Shown here: positions 7,253-16,566 of the stretch, in pieces | How positions within the stretch are numbered: position 1 is the stretch's first letter | Layout: each line of letters opens with the position of its first letter | Program-made: the position numbers and the translations under genes | Assembly: GCA_030653505.1 (NCBI GenBank) | Contig: JAURZK010000034.1 | Coordinates: 1 to 64,000, forward strand | Reading direction: 5' to 3' | Source: Rubrivivax sp. | GTDB taxonomy: Bacteria > Pseudomonadota > Gammaproteobacteria > Burkholderiales > Burkholderiaceae_C | DNA: 64,000 bases | Notes under the pieces: generated by a model | Told to the model about the DNA's origin: nothing | What the model saw: the letters and a program-made list of their open reading frames with translations, nothing else | Database searches by the model: none

Positions 7253-9907
7253 TCAGGGCAGCGTGATCACGCCGCTGTCGTCCATCACGCGCAGCCCGTC
7301 GGCCGCGCCGCCGCCCATGCTGTACGGGCCGGCCACCGGGCCGAGGGCGCGATAGCCGCCGTCGTAGTCCCAGGTCGTCACGTACAGACGCGCACCGCGC
7401 AGCGAAGGCAGCCGCCCCAGCGCCGCCGCAGGCAAGGTGAAGCTCACCGTGCGTGCCGCGCCGTCGACGGCCAGCGTGGCACCGGGTGTCACCGGGGTGC
7501 CTTCCACCTCGGCGCTGGCGCCCGCATGGGCATGCAGCGCATTCGACCAGCCGCCAGCGCGCAGCCGCAGGTGCCAGCGCATGCCCCCGGGCAGCGTGCC
7601 GTGCTGCAGCGGCATCTCCGTGGCACCACCGTCGCGCCCCGGCAGTTCGATGTAGATGGTGAAGGCCGCGTGGTCGAAGCCGTTGGGCGGGTTCCACGTG
7701 GTGCTGATCTGGTTCATCGTCAACACCAGCCGCAGCGCGCCGCCGGCAGTCTCGACGCGCACGTGCTGCAGGTCCATCTGCCGCGCCGTGCCCCAGCCGG
7801 GGTCGGTGGGGTAGGTCGTGAGGCCGTCGGGGCCGTGGTCGTCGCCGGCGGGGTCGGGCTGGTCGACCACCGTCTGCCAGGGCCTGTCGACCCGGAAGTG
7901 GCGCACCGCCGACACCGCGGCCCCTTCCGCCCAGGCCACCAGGTTGTGCGCGATGTCCGGGTCCACCATCGCACCCGTGTCGACCACCGCCTGCCAGCGG
8001 CCGTCGGCATCCGGCGTGACGGTGACCGCCCGGGAGAGATCCCCGTCGACCACCAGCTGCAGCGCCGACACGCCCCGGGCCGTGCCGCCCACGGTGAAGT
8101 CACCCGCATGGCGCCCGACGGCCGCTGCTGCGCCCGCCGCCCCGGCGTCGACCGCAATGCGGGCCGATGACGGCGGCACCGCCGCGCGCTGCGCGCCTGC
8201 CACCCACACCTGGCCGCTGCGCGCGGCCAGCCGCAGGCTCAGGCGGCCGCCTTCGGCCACCACCAGGTCGGGCGGCCGCCCGTGCAGGCCGTGCAGACCC
8301 CGCAGCACCGTTCCTGGCGCCAGGCCGGTGTCCAGCGCCGGCAACAGGCTGTCGCCGTCGGCAGTGTTGAAGACGACGAAGGCCGAGCCCGGACCGGCCC
8401 GCCCTGCGCGATGGTCCATGCGCCAGGCCAGTGCACCCGGCCGCGCCGCGTTGCCGTGCAGCACCGTCGGCATGCCTCGCGACAACACCCGGTGCGTGCG
8501 CCGCAGCGCAGTCAACTCGGCGACGGTGCGGTACAGCGGTGCCTGCATGTCGTAGTGGTCGCGCCCGCCCGAACCGGCGCCGGCGGCGAACATCGAAGCG
8601 CGCTGGGCAGTGAACCCCTGCTCGGTACCGTAGTAGACGACGGGTATGCCCGGCAGCGTCATCAGCGCCAGCAGCGCCTGCTTCAGACCGTCCACGCCGC
8701 CGCCAGCCAGAAAACGGTCGACGTCGTGGTTGTCGACGAAGGACGGCATCAGGTGCGGGCGGCGGTGCACCTGCATCATGCGGGTGATGCGTGCACCCAG
8801 TTCGGCCGATGGCCGGCCGCGCGCGAAGGCGTCGCCGATGGCGCCGTAGAGCGGGAAGTTCAGCATGCCCGGCAGCAGCTGCTCGCCCCGCGGGCCGCGC
8901 ATGTAGCGCTCTATCTTGAGCGCCTGGGTGTCGTCGCCCGGGCGGTCGATGCCGAAACCTTCGCCAAAGACGTGGAAGTTGCGCCTGCCGGTGCGCCGCG
9001 CCACTTCCAGCACACCCGGCGCCTGCGCGTCGCGTGCACGCAGGAAGTCGGCGAAGTCATCCGGCGACACGTAGAAGGCCGTGTCGACACGGAAGGCGTC
9101 GACGCCTACCTCGTGTATCCAGTGGCCGTAGCTGCGGCGCAGCGCGCGGCGCACGGCGGGGTTGGCGGTGTTCAGGTCGTCCAGGCCGCTCATCTGGAAG
9201 GTCCGCTCCTGCACCGCGTCGTTGTAATCGCGCACGTCCGGTGTCCAGTGGTAGATGCCGGCCTGCAGCGCCACGGGGTCGCGCGGGTCGTTCAGGTGGA
9301 AGGGCGGCTGCGTCGGCCGCGGCACCGGCGGCGTTGCGGTGTGCGGAAGGAAGCCCCGCGTGGGGTCTGCGGCCGACCACTCGGCGCCATAGCCGAAGTA
9401 GTTGCCGGTGTGGTTCAGCACGATGTCCTGCACCAGCGTCATGCCACGGCGGTGCAGCGCGTCGGACAGCCGGCGGTAATCGTCCAGGCTGCCCAGGTGC
9501 GGGTCGACCTGCATGAAGTGCTGCGCCCAGTAGCCGTGGTAGCCGGCACTGGTGCCGGCCGGGGCGAGCCACTGGTTCGCCACCGGCGGCGTGATCCAGA
9601 CCCCGGTGACGCCCAGCCCGCGGATGTAGTCCAGCCGCCGCACCAGCCCGGCCAGGTCGCCGCCCTGGTAGCGGCTGTTGTCGCCGGGCCGGTATTCGCC
9701 AGCGCCCTGGTCGTTGTTGCGCGGGTCGCCGTCGGCGAAACGGTCGGTCATCACGAAGTACAGCACCTGGTCGCGCCAGCCGGGCGAAGGGATGTGCAGC
9801 TTCAGCGCCGGACCGGCGGCCGGAAGGGGCCCGGCACAGAGCGCCCCCGCGACGGCCAGCAACCCGGCTCGAAGCCGTTTCAGATTTGGACTGTTGTTTT
9901 CCGTCAC
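7253..9907 (-). CDS. Exported GH13 alpha-amylase with C-terminal glucodextranase-like module
   Basis: 884 aa; hydrolyses alpha-1,4-glucan. Signal peptide at about 8-33 (LKRLRAGLLAVAGALCAGPL). GH13 barrel at about 45-560 with the family motifs DIVLNHT, DAFRVDTAF (nucleophile D275), FGEGFG (acid E316) and FVDNHD (D395). The C-terminal part, from about residue 690 (QMDLQHVRVETAGGALRLVL, then WNPPNGFDHAAFTIYIELPG), resembles the glucodextranase/amylopullulanase C-terminal binding module. The only upstream start in this frame is a GTG at 9907 that directly abuts an operator dyad and has no visible Shine-Dalgarno, so the true start or a leaderless transcript is uncertain. It is divergent from the TonB receptor gene. 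Confidence 0.92.
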   Translation of the reverse strand: MTENNSPNLKRLRAGLLAVAGALCAGPLPAAGPALKLHIPSPGWRDQVLYFVMTDRFADGDPRNNDQGAGEYRPGDNSRYQGGDLAGLVRRLDYIRGLGVTGVWITPPVANQWLAPAGTSAGYHGYWAQHFMQVDPHLGSLDDYRRLSDALHRRGMTLVQDIVLNHTGNYFGYGAEWSAADPTRGFLPHTATPPVPRPTQPPFHLNDPRDPVALQAGIYHWTPDVRDYNDAVQERTFQMSGLDDLNTANPAVRRALRRSYGHWIHEVGVDAFRVDTAFYVSPDDFADFLRARDAQAPGVLEVARRTGRRNFHVFGEGFGIDRPGDDTQALKIERYMRGPRGEQLLPGMLNFPLYGAIGDAFARGRPSAELGARITRMMQVHRRPHLMPSFVDNHDVDRFLAGGGVDGLKQALLALMTLPGIPVVYYGTEQGFTAQRASMFAAGAGSGGRDHYDMQAPLYRTVAELTALRRTHRVLSRGMPTVLHGNAARPGALAWRMDHRAGRAGPGSAFVVFNTADGDSLLPALDTGLAPGTVLRGLHGLHGRPPDLVVAEGGRLSLRLAARSGQVWVAGAQRAAVPPSSARIAVDAGAAGAAAAVGRHAGDFTVGGTARGVSALQLVVDGDLSRAVTVTPDADGRWQAVVDTGAMVDPDIAHNLVAWAEGAAVSAVRHFRVDRPWQTVVDQPDPAGDDHGPDGLTTYPTDPGWGTARQMDLQHVRVETAGGALRLVLTMNQISTTWNPPNGFDHAAFTIYIELPGRDGGATEMPLQHGTLPGGMRWHLRLRAGGWSNALHAHAGASAEVEGTPVTPGATLAVDGAARTVSFTLPAAALGRLPSLRGARLYVTTWDYDGGYRALGPVAGPYSMGGGAADGLRVMDDSGVITLP

Positions 9908-9922
9908 TGTAGTTTCGCTACA
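9908..9922. promoter_or_regulatory. Putative RpiR/HexR-type operator, amylase promoter
   Basis: TGTAGTTTCGCTACA is a perfect TGTAG-N5-CTACA dyad immediately before the GTG start codon of the amylase on the minus strand. A repressor bound here would overlap the promoter or the transcript start. Confidence 0.65.
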
Positions 9923-10071
9923 AACGCCCCGACTTGACCCGACACCGTTCCCCGCTGCGGTGCACCGCCAGCAGTCTAGCCCGGCAGGCTCACCAGGGTA
10001 AGGCGCGTCGCATGGTTCAGAAACGGGCCGGAAGATGCACCGGACTAGGGTTTCCGAAGGTAGCCCGGAGA

Positions 10072-10086
10072 TCTAGTTTTGGTACA
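10072..10086. promoter_or_regulatory. Degenerate operator dyad upstream of the TonB receptor gene
   Basis: TCTAGTTTTGGTACA matches the TGTAGTTTTACTACA consensus at all but three positions and sits in the amylase/receptor divergent region, 104 bp before the receptor ATG. It is the weakest of the eight sites; its position in the expected promoter is the main reason to keep it. Confidence 0.4.
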
Positions 10087-10189
10087 CATTTCCCTTCCTA
10101 GACCAAGTCCATCATGCCGATCGGGTGGCCCCCTCAGCCCGCGCCGACGGAAGTTCCTCGTTCCACGCGACCCCTCAGGAGACCATCCC

Positions 10190-13030
10190 ATGAAGCACTC
10201 CCACCCGCGCCGCGCCGCGCCGCGCGCGCCGCTGCAGGCCACCCCGGTGGCTGCTGCCGTGGCCGCGCTGCTGCTCAGCACCCCTCTCGCGCATGCCCAG
10301 CAGGCGCCCGCCGAAGGCGCCGCGCCGCAGGTCATCACCGTCACCGGTATCCGCAGCGCCATCGAGAGCGCCATCACGACCAAGAAGGATGCCGACACCA
10401 TCGTCGAGGCCATCACGGCCGAGGACCTGGGCAAGCTGCCGGACCCTTCCGTGGCCGACTCGATCGCCCGCCTGCCCGGCATCGCTGCGCAGCGCAACCG
10501 CAGCAGCGGCAAGGCTCAGGCGATCAGCGTGCGCGGCTTGTCGCCTGACTTCAACGGGGCCTTGCTCAATGGCCGCGAGGTGGCCTCTTCCAGTGACAGC
10601 CGCGGCGTCGACTTCGACCTGTATCCCGCCGAACTCACCAATTCGGCCCTCATCTACAAGACGCCGCACGCCGGCCTCGTGGGTGCCGGTATCGCCTCGA
10701 CGATAGACCTGCGCACCATCCGGCCGCTGGGCGCTTCGGGCCGCCAGATCGCGCTGAACTACCGCGACCAGAGGACCGGCGTCGACAACGGCGTGGAAAA
10801 CGGCGAGGGCAAGGGCGACCGCATGTCGTTCGCCTACGTCGACCAGTTCATGAACAAGACGATCGGCATCGCCCTGGGCGCCGTCAAGTTCACGGAAGAG
10901 GGCGCCGGTCAGCTGCGCGCCAACACCTGGGGCGGCTGGACACAGAACCTGGACTACCAGGGTGCGTCGGTCGGCGTACCGGGTGGCTTCGGACGCGACA
11001 TCGAGTACAGCGACCAGGAGCGCGAGGCCATGATGGGCGTGCTCCAGTGGCGGCCGAACAAGAACTTCGAGACCACGCTCGACATCTTCCAGTCCAAGGG
11101 CCGCAATGCCAACTTCAAGAAGGGCATCGAAGGTTTCATCGGCGGTGGCTCCGACCCCTGGAACTACCGCACCAGCCCCCCCAACCTGGTCAGCGCCGTC
11201 GTCAGCAACGGCATCGCCACCAGCGGTACGGTCGACAACTTCAAGGGCGTGATCCGCAACCACAACGAAGGCACCGACGACGAGCTCAAGTCCTGGGGCC
11301 TGAACCTGCGCTACAAGCTGGACACCTGGACCTTCAACGGCGACGTGGCCAACTCCAAGGTCACCAAGCAGAGTGCACGCTACGAGACCACGGCCGGCCT
11401 CACCGGCAACGGCAACACCGCACACCGCGACGGCACCCCTGCCGTGCCCGGCGCCACCGGCACCATCAGCTGGACCGGCTTCAACGGCAGCAACCACGGC
11501 GACCTGAAGTTCACCTCGTCGACCGACTTTTCCGATCGCAACGTCGTCAAGCTGACCGACGTGATGGGCTGGGGCGGCGGTCCGGCGACGCCGCAGGCGG
11601 GCTACACGGCCGCGCCCTACGTCAGCGACGAGGTGAAGAACTTCCGCCTGACCGCCAAGCGCGACCTGAGCTGGGGCCCGGTCATCGGTCTCGAGGCCGG
11701 CCTTGTGACGGTCGACCGCACGAAGGCGTCCACCACCGCCGAGGGCTTCCTCGTCATCAATGGCGCCACCAGCCCCTTCGCCCGCCAGACGGTGCCCGGT
11801 TCATCGACGCTGAACGTCGACGGCATCAACATCGCCACCTGGGACCCGCGCGGTTCACTCGGAAGCGTCTATTCGCTGCGCCCGAACACCTATGGCGCGG
11901 TGATCAACCGCAATTGGGGCGTGAAGGAGGAGGTCACCACCGGCTTCCTGAAGGCCGACCTGGACGGCGAGTTGTTCGGCCTGAGCTACAGCGGCAACAT
12001 CGGCGTGCAGATGGTGCGCACCGACCAGAGTTCGTCCGGCTTCGTCAACGACTCCGGCCGCTGCAGCGGCGCCACCGCCGAGACCTGCGTCAGCCTGTCG
12101 GGCGGCAAGCGCTACACCGACTGGCTGCCCAGCCTCAACCTGTCGACCGAACTGATGCCCGACCTGGTGGCGCGGCTGGGCATAGGCAAGTCGATGTCGC
12201 GGCCCACCATGCGCGACATGCGTGCCAGCATCGACCAGCCGAGCCTGCCCAACCCGCCGATCACGCCGGTGCAGCGTATCGTCTCCGGCGGCGGCAACCC
12301 CGAGGTCGAACCGTTCCGCGCCACCGCCTACGACGTGTCGGTCGAGAAGTACTTCGAGAAGAACAAGGGCTACGTCAGCGTGGCCGCCTTCTACAAGGAC
12401 ATCGACACCTACATCCTGACGCTGCCGCAGTCCTACGACTTCGCGGGCGTGCTGCCGGCGAACTTCGTGCTTCCTGCGGGGGGCTCGGTGGGCTTCCTGA
12501 ACCGTCCGAGCAACGGCCAGGGCGGCAGCATCAAGGGCATCGAACTGGCGGTGAACATCCCGCTGTCGATGCTGTGGAAGCCGCTGGACGGCTTCGGCAT
12601 CGCCATCAACCACAGCGACACCAAGAGCAGCATCACGATCCAGCCGGGTCAGCTGGGCGGCCTGATCAACACGCCGCTGACGATCCCGCTGCCCGGGCTG
12701 TCGCGCAAGGTCACCAACACGCGCATCTACTACGAAAAGTATGGCTTCCAGGCCGCGGTGTCCTCGCGCAAGCGTTCGGACTTCCTGGGCCAGAACGTCG
12801 ACTACAAGGACGACGTCGAGATCAGCTTCGTGCGTGGCGAGACCGTGGTCGATGTCCAGATCGGCTACACCTTCCCGGAGCGTTCGTTCCTCAAGGGCCT
12901 GTCGGTGCTGCTGCAGGCCAACAACATCGGCGACGAGCTGTTCCGCCTTTACCAGAGCGACCGCGACAGCCCGACCGACACCAAGCGCTACGGCAAGACC
13001 TACCTGCTGGGCGCGAACTACAAGTTCTGA
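10190..13030 (+). CDS. TonB-dependent outer-membrane receptor, probably for maltodextrins
   Basis: 946 aa. A long signal peptide ends near LAHAQ (about residue 37). The plug domain starts with VITVTGIRSAIESAI and contains ITAEDLGKLPDPSVADSIARLPG and ISVRGLSPDF, typical of the large carbohydrate-type receptors of Caulobacter and Xanthomonas. The barrel follows and ends in the C-terminal Phe (LGANYKF) expected for BamA recognition. AGGAGA lies 7 bases before the ATG at 10190. Known: Caulobacter MalA, of this type, imports maltodextrins. Here the substrate is inferred from neighbours: it is divergent from an exported amylase and is followed by a tryptophan-halogenase-like gene, an arrangement often found with these receptors. 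Confidence 0.92.
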   Translation: MKHSHPRRAAPRAPLQATPVAAAVAALLLSTPLAHAQQAPAEGAAPQVITVTGIRSAIESAITTKKDADTIVEAITAEDLGKLPDPSVADSIARLPGIAAQRNRSSGKAQAISVRGLSPDFNGALLNGREVASSSDSRGVDFDLYPAELTNSALIYKTPHAGLVGAGIASTIDLRTIRPLGASGRQIALNYRDQRTGVDNGVENGEGKGDRMSFAYVDQFMNKTIGIALGAVKFTEEGAGQLRANTWGGWTQNLDYQGASVGVPGGFGRDIEYSDQEREAMMGVLQWRPNKNFETTLDIFQSKGRNANFKKGIEGFIGGGSDPWNYRTSPPNLVSAVVSNGIATSGTVDNFKGVIRNHNEGTDDELKSWGLNLRYKLDTWTFNGDVANSKVTKQSARYETTAGLTGNGNTAHRDGTPAVPGATGTISWTGFNGSNHGDLKFTSSTDFSDRNVVKLTDVMGWGGGPATPQAGYTAAPYVSDEVKNFRLTAKRDLSWGPVIGLEAGLVTVDRTKASTTAEGFLVINGATSPFARQTVPGSSTLNVDGINIATWDPRGSLGSVYSLRPNTYGAVINRNWGVKEEVTTGFLKADLDGELFGLSYSGNIGVQMVRTDQSSSGFVNDSGRCSGATAETCVSLSGGKRYTDWLPSLNLSTELMPDLVARLGIGKSMSRPTMRDMRASIDQPSLPNPPITPVQRIVSGGGNPEVEPFRATAYDVSVEKYFEKNKGYVSVAAFYKDIDTYILTLPQSYDFAGVLPANFVLPAGGSVGFLNRPSNGQGGSIKGIELAVNIPLSMLWKPLDGFGIAINHSDTKSSITIQPGQLGGLINTPLTIPLPGLSRKVTNTRIYYEKYGFQAAVSSRKRSDFLGQNVDYKDDVEISFVRGETVVDVQIGYTFPERSFLKGLSVLLQANNIGDELFRLYQSDRDSPTDTKRYGKTYLLGANYKF

Positions 13031-13069
13031 TCGGCGCCCGCGGCCGCCCAGGCACTGCCACCCACCTTC

Positions 13070-13101
13070 CAACCCCGGCCGCCGCCAGGCAGCCGGGGTT
13101 G
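13070..13101 (+). terminator. Possible attenuating hairpin between receptor and halogenase genes
   Basis: CAACCCCGGC (13070-13079) is complementary to GCCGGGGTTG (13092-13101), separated by 12 bases and followed by CTTCAT rather than a true U-tract. It could reduce read-through from the receptor gene into the halogenase gene or stabilise the receptor mRNA. Confidence 0.45.
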
Positions 13102-13140
13102 CTTCATAACGGCGACCGACGCCGCACTACCATTCCCGAC

Positions 13141-14667
13141 ATGAACCTCGGCAGCGCGCCCACCAACCTTCCGAAACGCGTTGTGATCGTTGGCGGCGGC
13201 ACCGCCGGATGGATGACGGCCGCGGCCTTGTCCAAGGTGCTGCGCGGCAAGGTCGGCATCACCCTGATCGAGAGCGACGAGATCGGCACCGTCGGCGTGG
13301 GCGAGGCCACCATCCCGATGATCCAGCTCTTCAACCGCGTGCTCGAGCTGGACGAGGACGACTTCATCCGCGAGACCCAGGGCAGCTTCAAGCTCGGCAT
13401 CGAGTTCGTGAACTGGGGGCGGCTGGGCACGCGCTTCATGCACGCCTTCGGACGCCTGGGCCAGGACCTGTGGACCGTGCCTTTCCATCAGTACTGGCTG
13501 AAGATGCATCAGGCCGGCCGGGCGCCCGACATCGGCGAGTTCGCCATCACGCGGGTGGCGGCCTACCGCAACAAGTTCATGCGTCCGCCCCGCGACCTGC
13601 AGAACTCGCCGCTCAACGACATCGCCTACGCCTTTCACTTCGACGCCGGGCTGTATGCCCGTTACCTGCGCCGGCACGCCGAGGCCCGGGGCGTGGTGCG
13701 CGTCGAGGGCAAGGTTGCCGAGGTCAGCCTGCAGCCAGACAACGGGCACGTCAATGCGCTGCTGATGCAGGGCGGGCAGCGCCTGGCAGGCGATCTCTTC
13801 ATCGATTGCTCCGGCTTCCGCGGGCTGCTCATCGAGCAGGCGCTCAAGGTCGGCTACGAGGACTGGACACACTGGCTGCCCTGCGACCGCGCCGTGGCCG
13901 TGCCCTGCGCCTCGGTGCCAGCACTGACGCCCTACACGCGCAGCACCGCGCGCACGGCGGGCTGGCAGTGGCGCATCCCGCTGCAGCACCGCACCGGCAA
14001 CGGCCATGTGTTCTGCAGCCGGCACATCAGCGAGGACGAGGCCACCGCGATGCTGCTGGGCAACCTCGACGGCGAAGCGCTGGCCGAGCCGCGCACGCTG
14101 CGCTTCACCACCGGCATGCGCAAGAAGGCCTGGCAGGGCAACGTCGTGGCCATCGGCCTGTCCAGCGGTTTTCTTGAGCCGCTGGAGTCGACCAGCATCC
14201 ACCTGATCCAGACCGCCATTGCGAGGCTCATCGACTTCTTCCCGGCGGCCGGCTTCAGTGCCGTCGACATCGACGAGTTCAACCGCCAGACACGCTTCGA
14301 GATCGAGCGCATCCGCGACTTCATCATCCTGCACTACCACCTCAACCAGCGCACCGACACGCCTTTCTGGATCGATTGCCGCAACATGACCGTGCCCGCG
14401 TCGCTGCAGGCCAAACTCGATCTCTACCGCAGCCACGGTCGCGTGGTGCGCGAGAACAACGAACTGTTCGCCGAGGCCGCCTGGGTCCAGGTGATGCAGG
14501 GCCAGCACCACGAGCCGCAGTCGTACCACCCGCTGGTGGACAGCCTGGGCGAGGCCGAGATCGTCGACTACCTGAACGAAGTGCACGGCCTCATCGGCCG
14601 CTGCGTCGAGGCCATGCCTGATCACGCCGAGTTCATCGCGCGCCACTGCCAGGCGCCCCGGCCTTGA
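13141..14667 (+). CDS. Flavin-dependent tryptophan halogenase-like protein
   Basis: 508 aa. The FAD-binding GGGTAGW motif is at residues 18-24, and GVGEATIP follows near 52. Lys84 in QGSFKLGIEFVNW aligns with the catalytic lysine of PrnA. WQWRIP matches the WxWxIP signature that keeps halogenases from acting as monooxygenases, and FLEPLESTSIHLI carries the conserved active-site Glu. Known: family members use FADH2 and halide to halogenate indole rings, and Xanthomonas relatives near TonB receptors prefer bromide and indole. A partner flavin reductase is not seen nearby. It lies 110 bp after the TonB receptor on the same strand. The true substrate, and why it sits with a maltodextrin receptor, are unknown. 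Confidence 0.9.
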   Translation: MNLGSAPTNLPKRVVIVGGGTAGWMTAAALSKVLRGKVGITLIESDEIGTVGVGEATIPMIQLFNRVLELDEDDFIRETQGSFKLGIEFVNWGRLGTRFMHAFGRLGQDLWTVPFHQYWLKMHQAGRAPDIGEFAITRVAAYRNKFMRPPRDLQNSPLNDIAYAFHFDAGLYARYLRRHAEARGVVRVEGKVAEVSLQPDNGHVNALLMQGGQRLAGDLFIDCSGFRGLLIEQALKVGYEDWTHWLPCDRAVAVPCASVPALTPYTRSTARTAGWQWRIPLQHRTGNGHVFCSRHISEDEATAMLLGNLDGEALAEPRTLRFTTGMRKKAWQGNVVAIGLSSGFLEPLESTSIHLIQTAIARLIDFFPAAGFSAVDIDEFNRQTRFEIERIRDFIILHYHLNQRTDTPFWIDCRNMTVPASLQAKLDLYRSHGRVVRENNELFAEAAWVQVMQGQHHEPQSYHPLVDSLGEAEIVDYLNEVHGLIGRCVEAMPDHAEFIARHCQAPRP

Positions 14668-14868
14668 CGGTCTTGCGCTCGCCGGTGCCGCGGCGCGCCG
14701 CGCGTCGATGCCCACCCGCTTGAAGCTGCGGCCGGACTCCACCGTCAACGGCGACCTCAGCAGGCTGCCGTGCATGCCTGCGCTACGATGCCGCCGCAGC
14801 CACCGGGCCGGACGTCGTGGCACGTTCCCTGCAACCGGCAAGGCGAGTTCACCACACGGACACCCGAC
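14668..14868. other. Intergenic region before the ParA-like gene
   Basis: This 201-bp spacer contains no coding region I can support. Frames through it that would extend the ParA-like gene to 14770 show no homology before MSHIHFIGG. Confidence 0.45.
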
Positions 14869-15564
14869 ATGAGCCACATCCACTTCATCGGCGGCGAAAA
14901 GGGCGGCGTCGGCAAGTCGCTGCTGGCGCGTGTGCTGGCCCAGCACTTCATCGACCGCCAGCAGCCCTTCGTCGGCTTCGACACCGACCGCTCGCACGGC
15001 GCACTGCTGCGTTACTACGCCGACTACGCGCAGGCACTGCCGCTGGACGCCCACGACAGCCTCGACCCCATCATCGAAGCCGCCGTGGCCGAGCCCGGCC
15101 GGCGTGTGCTGGTCGACCTGGCGGCGCAGACCCAGGGCCTGCTGCTGCGCTGGATGGGCGAAGCCGGCGTGCCCGGCCTGGCCCAGGAACTGGGCCTGAA
15201 GCTCACCTACTGGCACGTGATGGACGCCGGCCGCGACAGCACCGACCTGCTGGCGAAGTGGCTCGAAGGCAGCGAACAGGCCGGCGGCCACCTGCCGCTG
15301 GTGATGGTGCTCAACGAGGTGCGCGGCGACGGCTTCGAACAGCTGGAAGCGTCGGGCCTGGTGCCACGCGCCCAGGCCCGGGGCGCGCGCAGCCTGCGCC
15401 TGCGCAAGCTGCCCGACGCGCTGCTGCAGAAGGTCGACGGCAAGGGCCAGAGCTTCTGGGCCGCGACGCAACCCGAAGGCGGCAGCCTGGGCCTGCTCGA
15501 CCGACAGCGACTGCGCACCTGGCTGCAGCGCACATCCGACGAACTGGCGACGCTGGACATCTGA
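14869..15564 (+). CDS. ParA/MinD-like P-loop ATPase
   Basis: 231 aa. A deviant Walker A (GGEKGGVGKSLLARVLAQ, residues about 7-24) with the signature lysine identifies the SIMIBI/ParA-MinD class, followed by FVGFDTDRSHG and VLVDLAAQTQG as Walker A'/B elements. The protein is shorter than chromosome-partitioning ParA and has no N-terminal HTH and no ParB-like neighbour, so segregation is unlikely. Related proteins are annotated as CobQ/MinD-type or mobilisation-like ATPases. The ATG at 14869 places homology at residue 3. It lies 96 bp upstream of a caspase-like gene on the same strand; whether they act together is unknown. Confidence 0.8.
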   Translation: MSHIHFIGGEKGGVGKSLLARVLAQHFIDRQQPFVGFDTDRSHGALLRYYADYAQALPLDAHDSLDPIIEAAVAEPGRRVLVDLAAQTQGLLLRWMGEAGVPGLAQELGLKLTYWHVMDAGRDSTDLLAKWLEGSEQAGGHLPLVMVLNEVRGDGFEQLEASGLVPRAQARGARSLRLRKLPDALLQKVDGKGQSFWAATQPEGGSLGLLDRQRLRTWLQRTSDELATLDI

Positions 15565-15660
15565 GCCCGCGGTGCGGCCGCCAGCCGTGCCTTGATCTAG
15601 GTCTGGCCGCAGGCCGGGGGCAGCGCCCATGATGCGTTTCTCAACAACGGGAGACGCTCC

Positions 15661-16566
15661 ATGGCCACCAAGCCCGCCGCCCCCAAGGCGCTGTCCCTGC
15701 ACCTCGGCCTGAACACCGTCAGCGCCGCCGCCTACGAAGGCTGGGAAGGGCCGCTGGCGGCCTGCGAGTTCGACGCCAACGACATGGCCGCCATCGCGCG
15801 CAGCAAGGGCATGAAGCCCACGGTGCTGCTGACGAAGAAGGCCACGCGCGCGGCGGTGCTTGCCGCCATGCGCAGCGCCGCCAAGGCCTTGAAGGCCGGC
15901 GACTTCTTCTTCCTGACCTTCAGCGGCCACGGCGGCCAGGTGCCCGATGCCAACCGCGACGAGCGCGACGGCAAGGACGAGACCTGGTGCCTCTTCGACG
16001 GCCAGCTCATCGACGACGAGCTCTACTTCGAGCTCAGCCGGTTCACCAGCGGCGTGCGTGTGCTGGTGTTCAGCGACAGCTGCCACAGCGGCAGCGTCAC
16101 GCGCGAGGGCACGCTACCCCCGCCGCCGCCCGGCCAGCGCGCCAAGCTGATGCCCGAGGCGGTGGGCCGCCGCGTCTACGACGCGCACAAGGCGATGTAC
16201 GACAAGCTGCAGGCCGATGTGGCCAAGGCGGCGCAGGCGGGCAAGGCGCAGGTCGACCCCGACGCCGCGCTGGCGCAGGTGGCCGTCACCGGCCCCGCGC
16301 TGCAGGCCGTGACGCTGACCGGGCCCTTCCGGCCGGCGGTGCTGCTGATCTCGGGCTGCCAGGACAACCAGACCAGCATGGACGGCGACAACAACGGCGC
16401 CTTCACCGAGAAGCTGCTGAAGGTGTGGAACCACGGCCGCTTCAGCGGCAACTACATCAGCTTCCACGCCCGCATCCGCGCCGCGCTGCCGGCCAGCCAG
16501 AGCCCCAACCTGTTCACGCTCGGCCCGGCGGGGGCCTTCGTGCAGCAGGCGCCGTTCACGGTCTAG
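15661..16566 (+). CDS. Caspase-like cysteine peptidase (peptidase C14 / metacaspase type)
   Basis: 301 aa. The N-terminal half is a caspase fold: [10 protein letters not shown] as first strand, then [14 protein letters not shown] with catalytic His90, and [13 protein letters not shown] with catalytic Cys141. Both members of the dyad are present. [19 protein letters not shown] matches the metacaspase p20 region after the His. The C-terminal part has [15 protein letters not shown] and [11 protein letters not shown], also typical of bacterial orthocaspases. No signal peptide, transmembrane segment or effector domain is fused. Known: bacterial metacaspases cleave after Arg/Lys and are tied to stress or defence in some species. 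GGGAGA precedes the ATG, so it probably has its own translation start apart from the ParA-like gene. Confidence 0.9.
   Translation: MATKPAAPKALSLHLGLNTVSAAAYEGWEGPLAACEFDANDMAAIARSKGMKPTVLLTKKATRAAVLAAMRSAAKALKAGDFFFLTFSGHGGQVPDANRDERDGKDETWCLFDGQLIDDELYFELSRFTSGVRVLVFSDSCHSGSVTREGTLPPPPPGQRAKLMPEAVGRRVYDAHKAMYDKLQADVAKAAQAGKAQVDPDAALAQVAVTGPALQAVTLTGPFRPAVLLISGCQDNQTSMDGDNNGAFTEKLLKVWNHGRFSGNYISFHARIRAALPASQSPNLFTLGPAGAFVQQAPFTV

Noticed and set aside
11047-14667. A 1206-codon plus-strand open frame spanning the receptor and the halogenase gene
   Set aside because: Only the part from 13141 has halogenase motifs; upstream it is a shadow frame of the TonB receptor gene with Arg/Gln/His-rich, low-information sequence.
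14869-15564. Chromosome or plasmid partition ParA
   Set aside because: No ParB gene, no parS-like sites and no N-terminal HTH; the protein is short and next to a caspase-like gene.
13018-16086. A 1022-codon minus-strand open frame opposite halogenase, ParA-like and caspase-like genes
   Set aside because: Antisense shadow of three well-supported genes; no motif or ribosome site.
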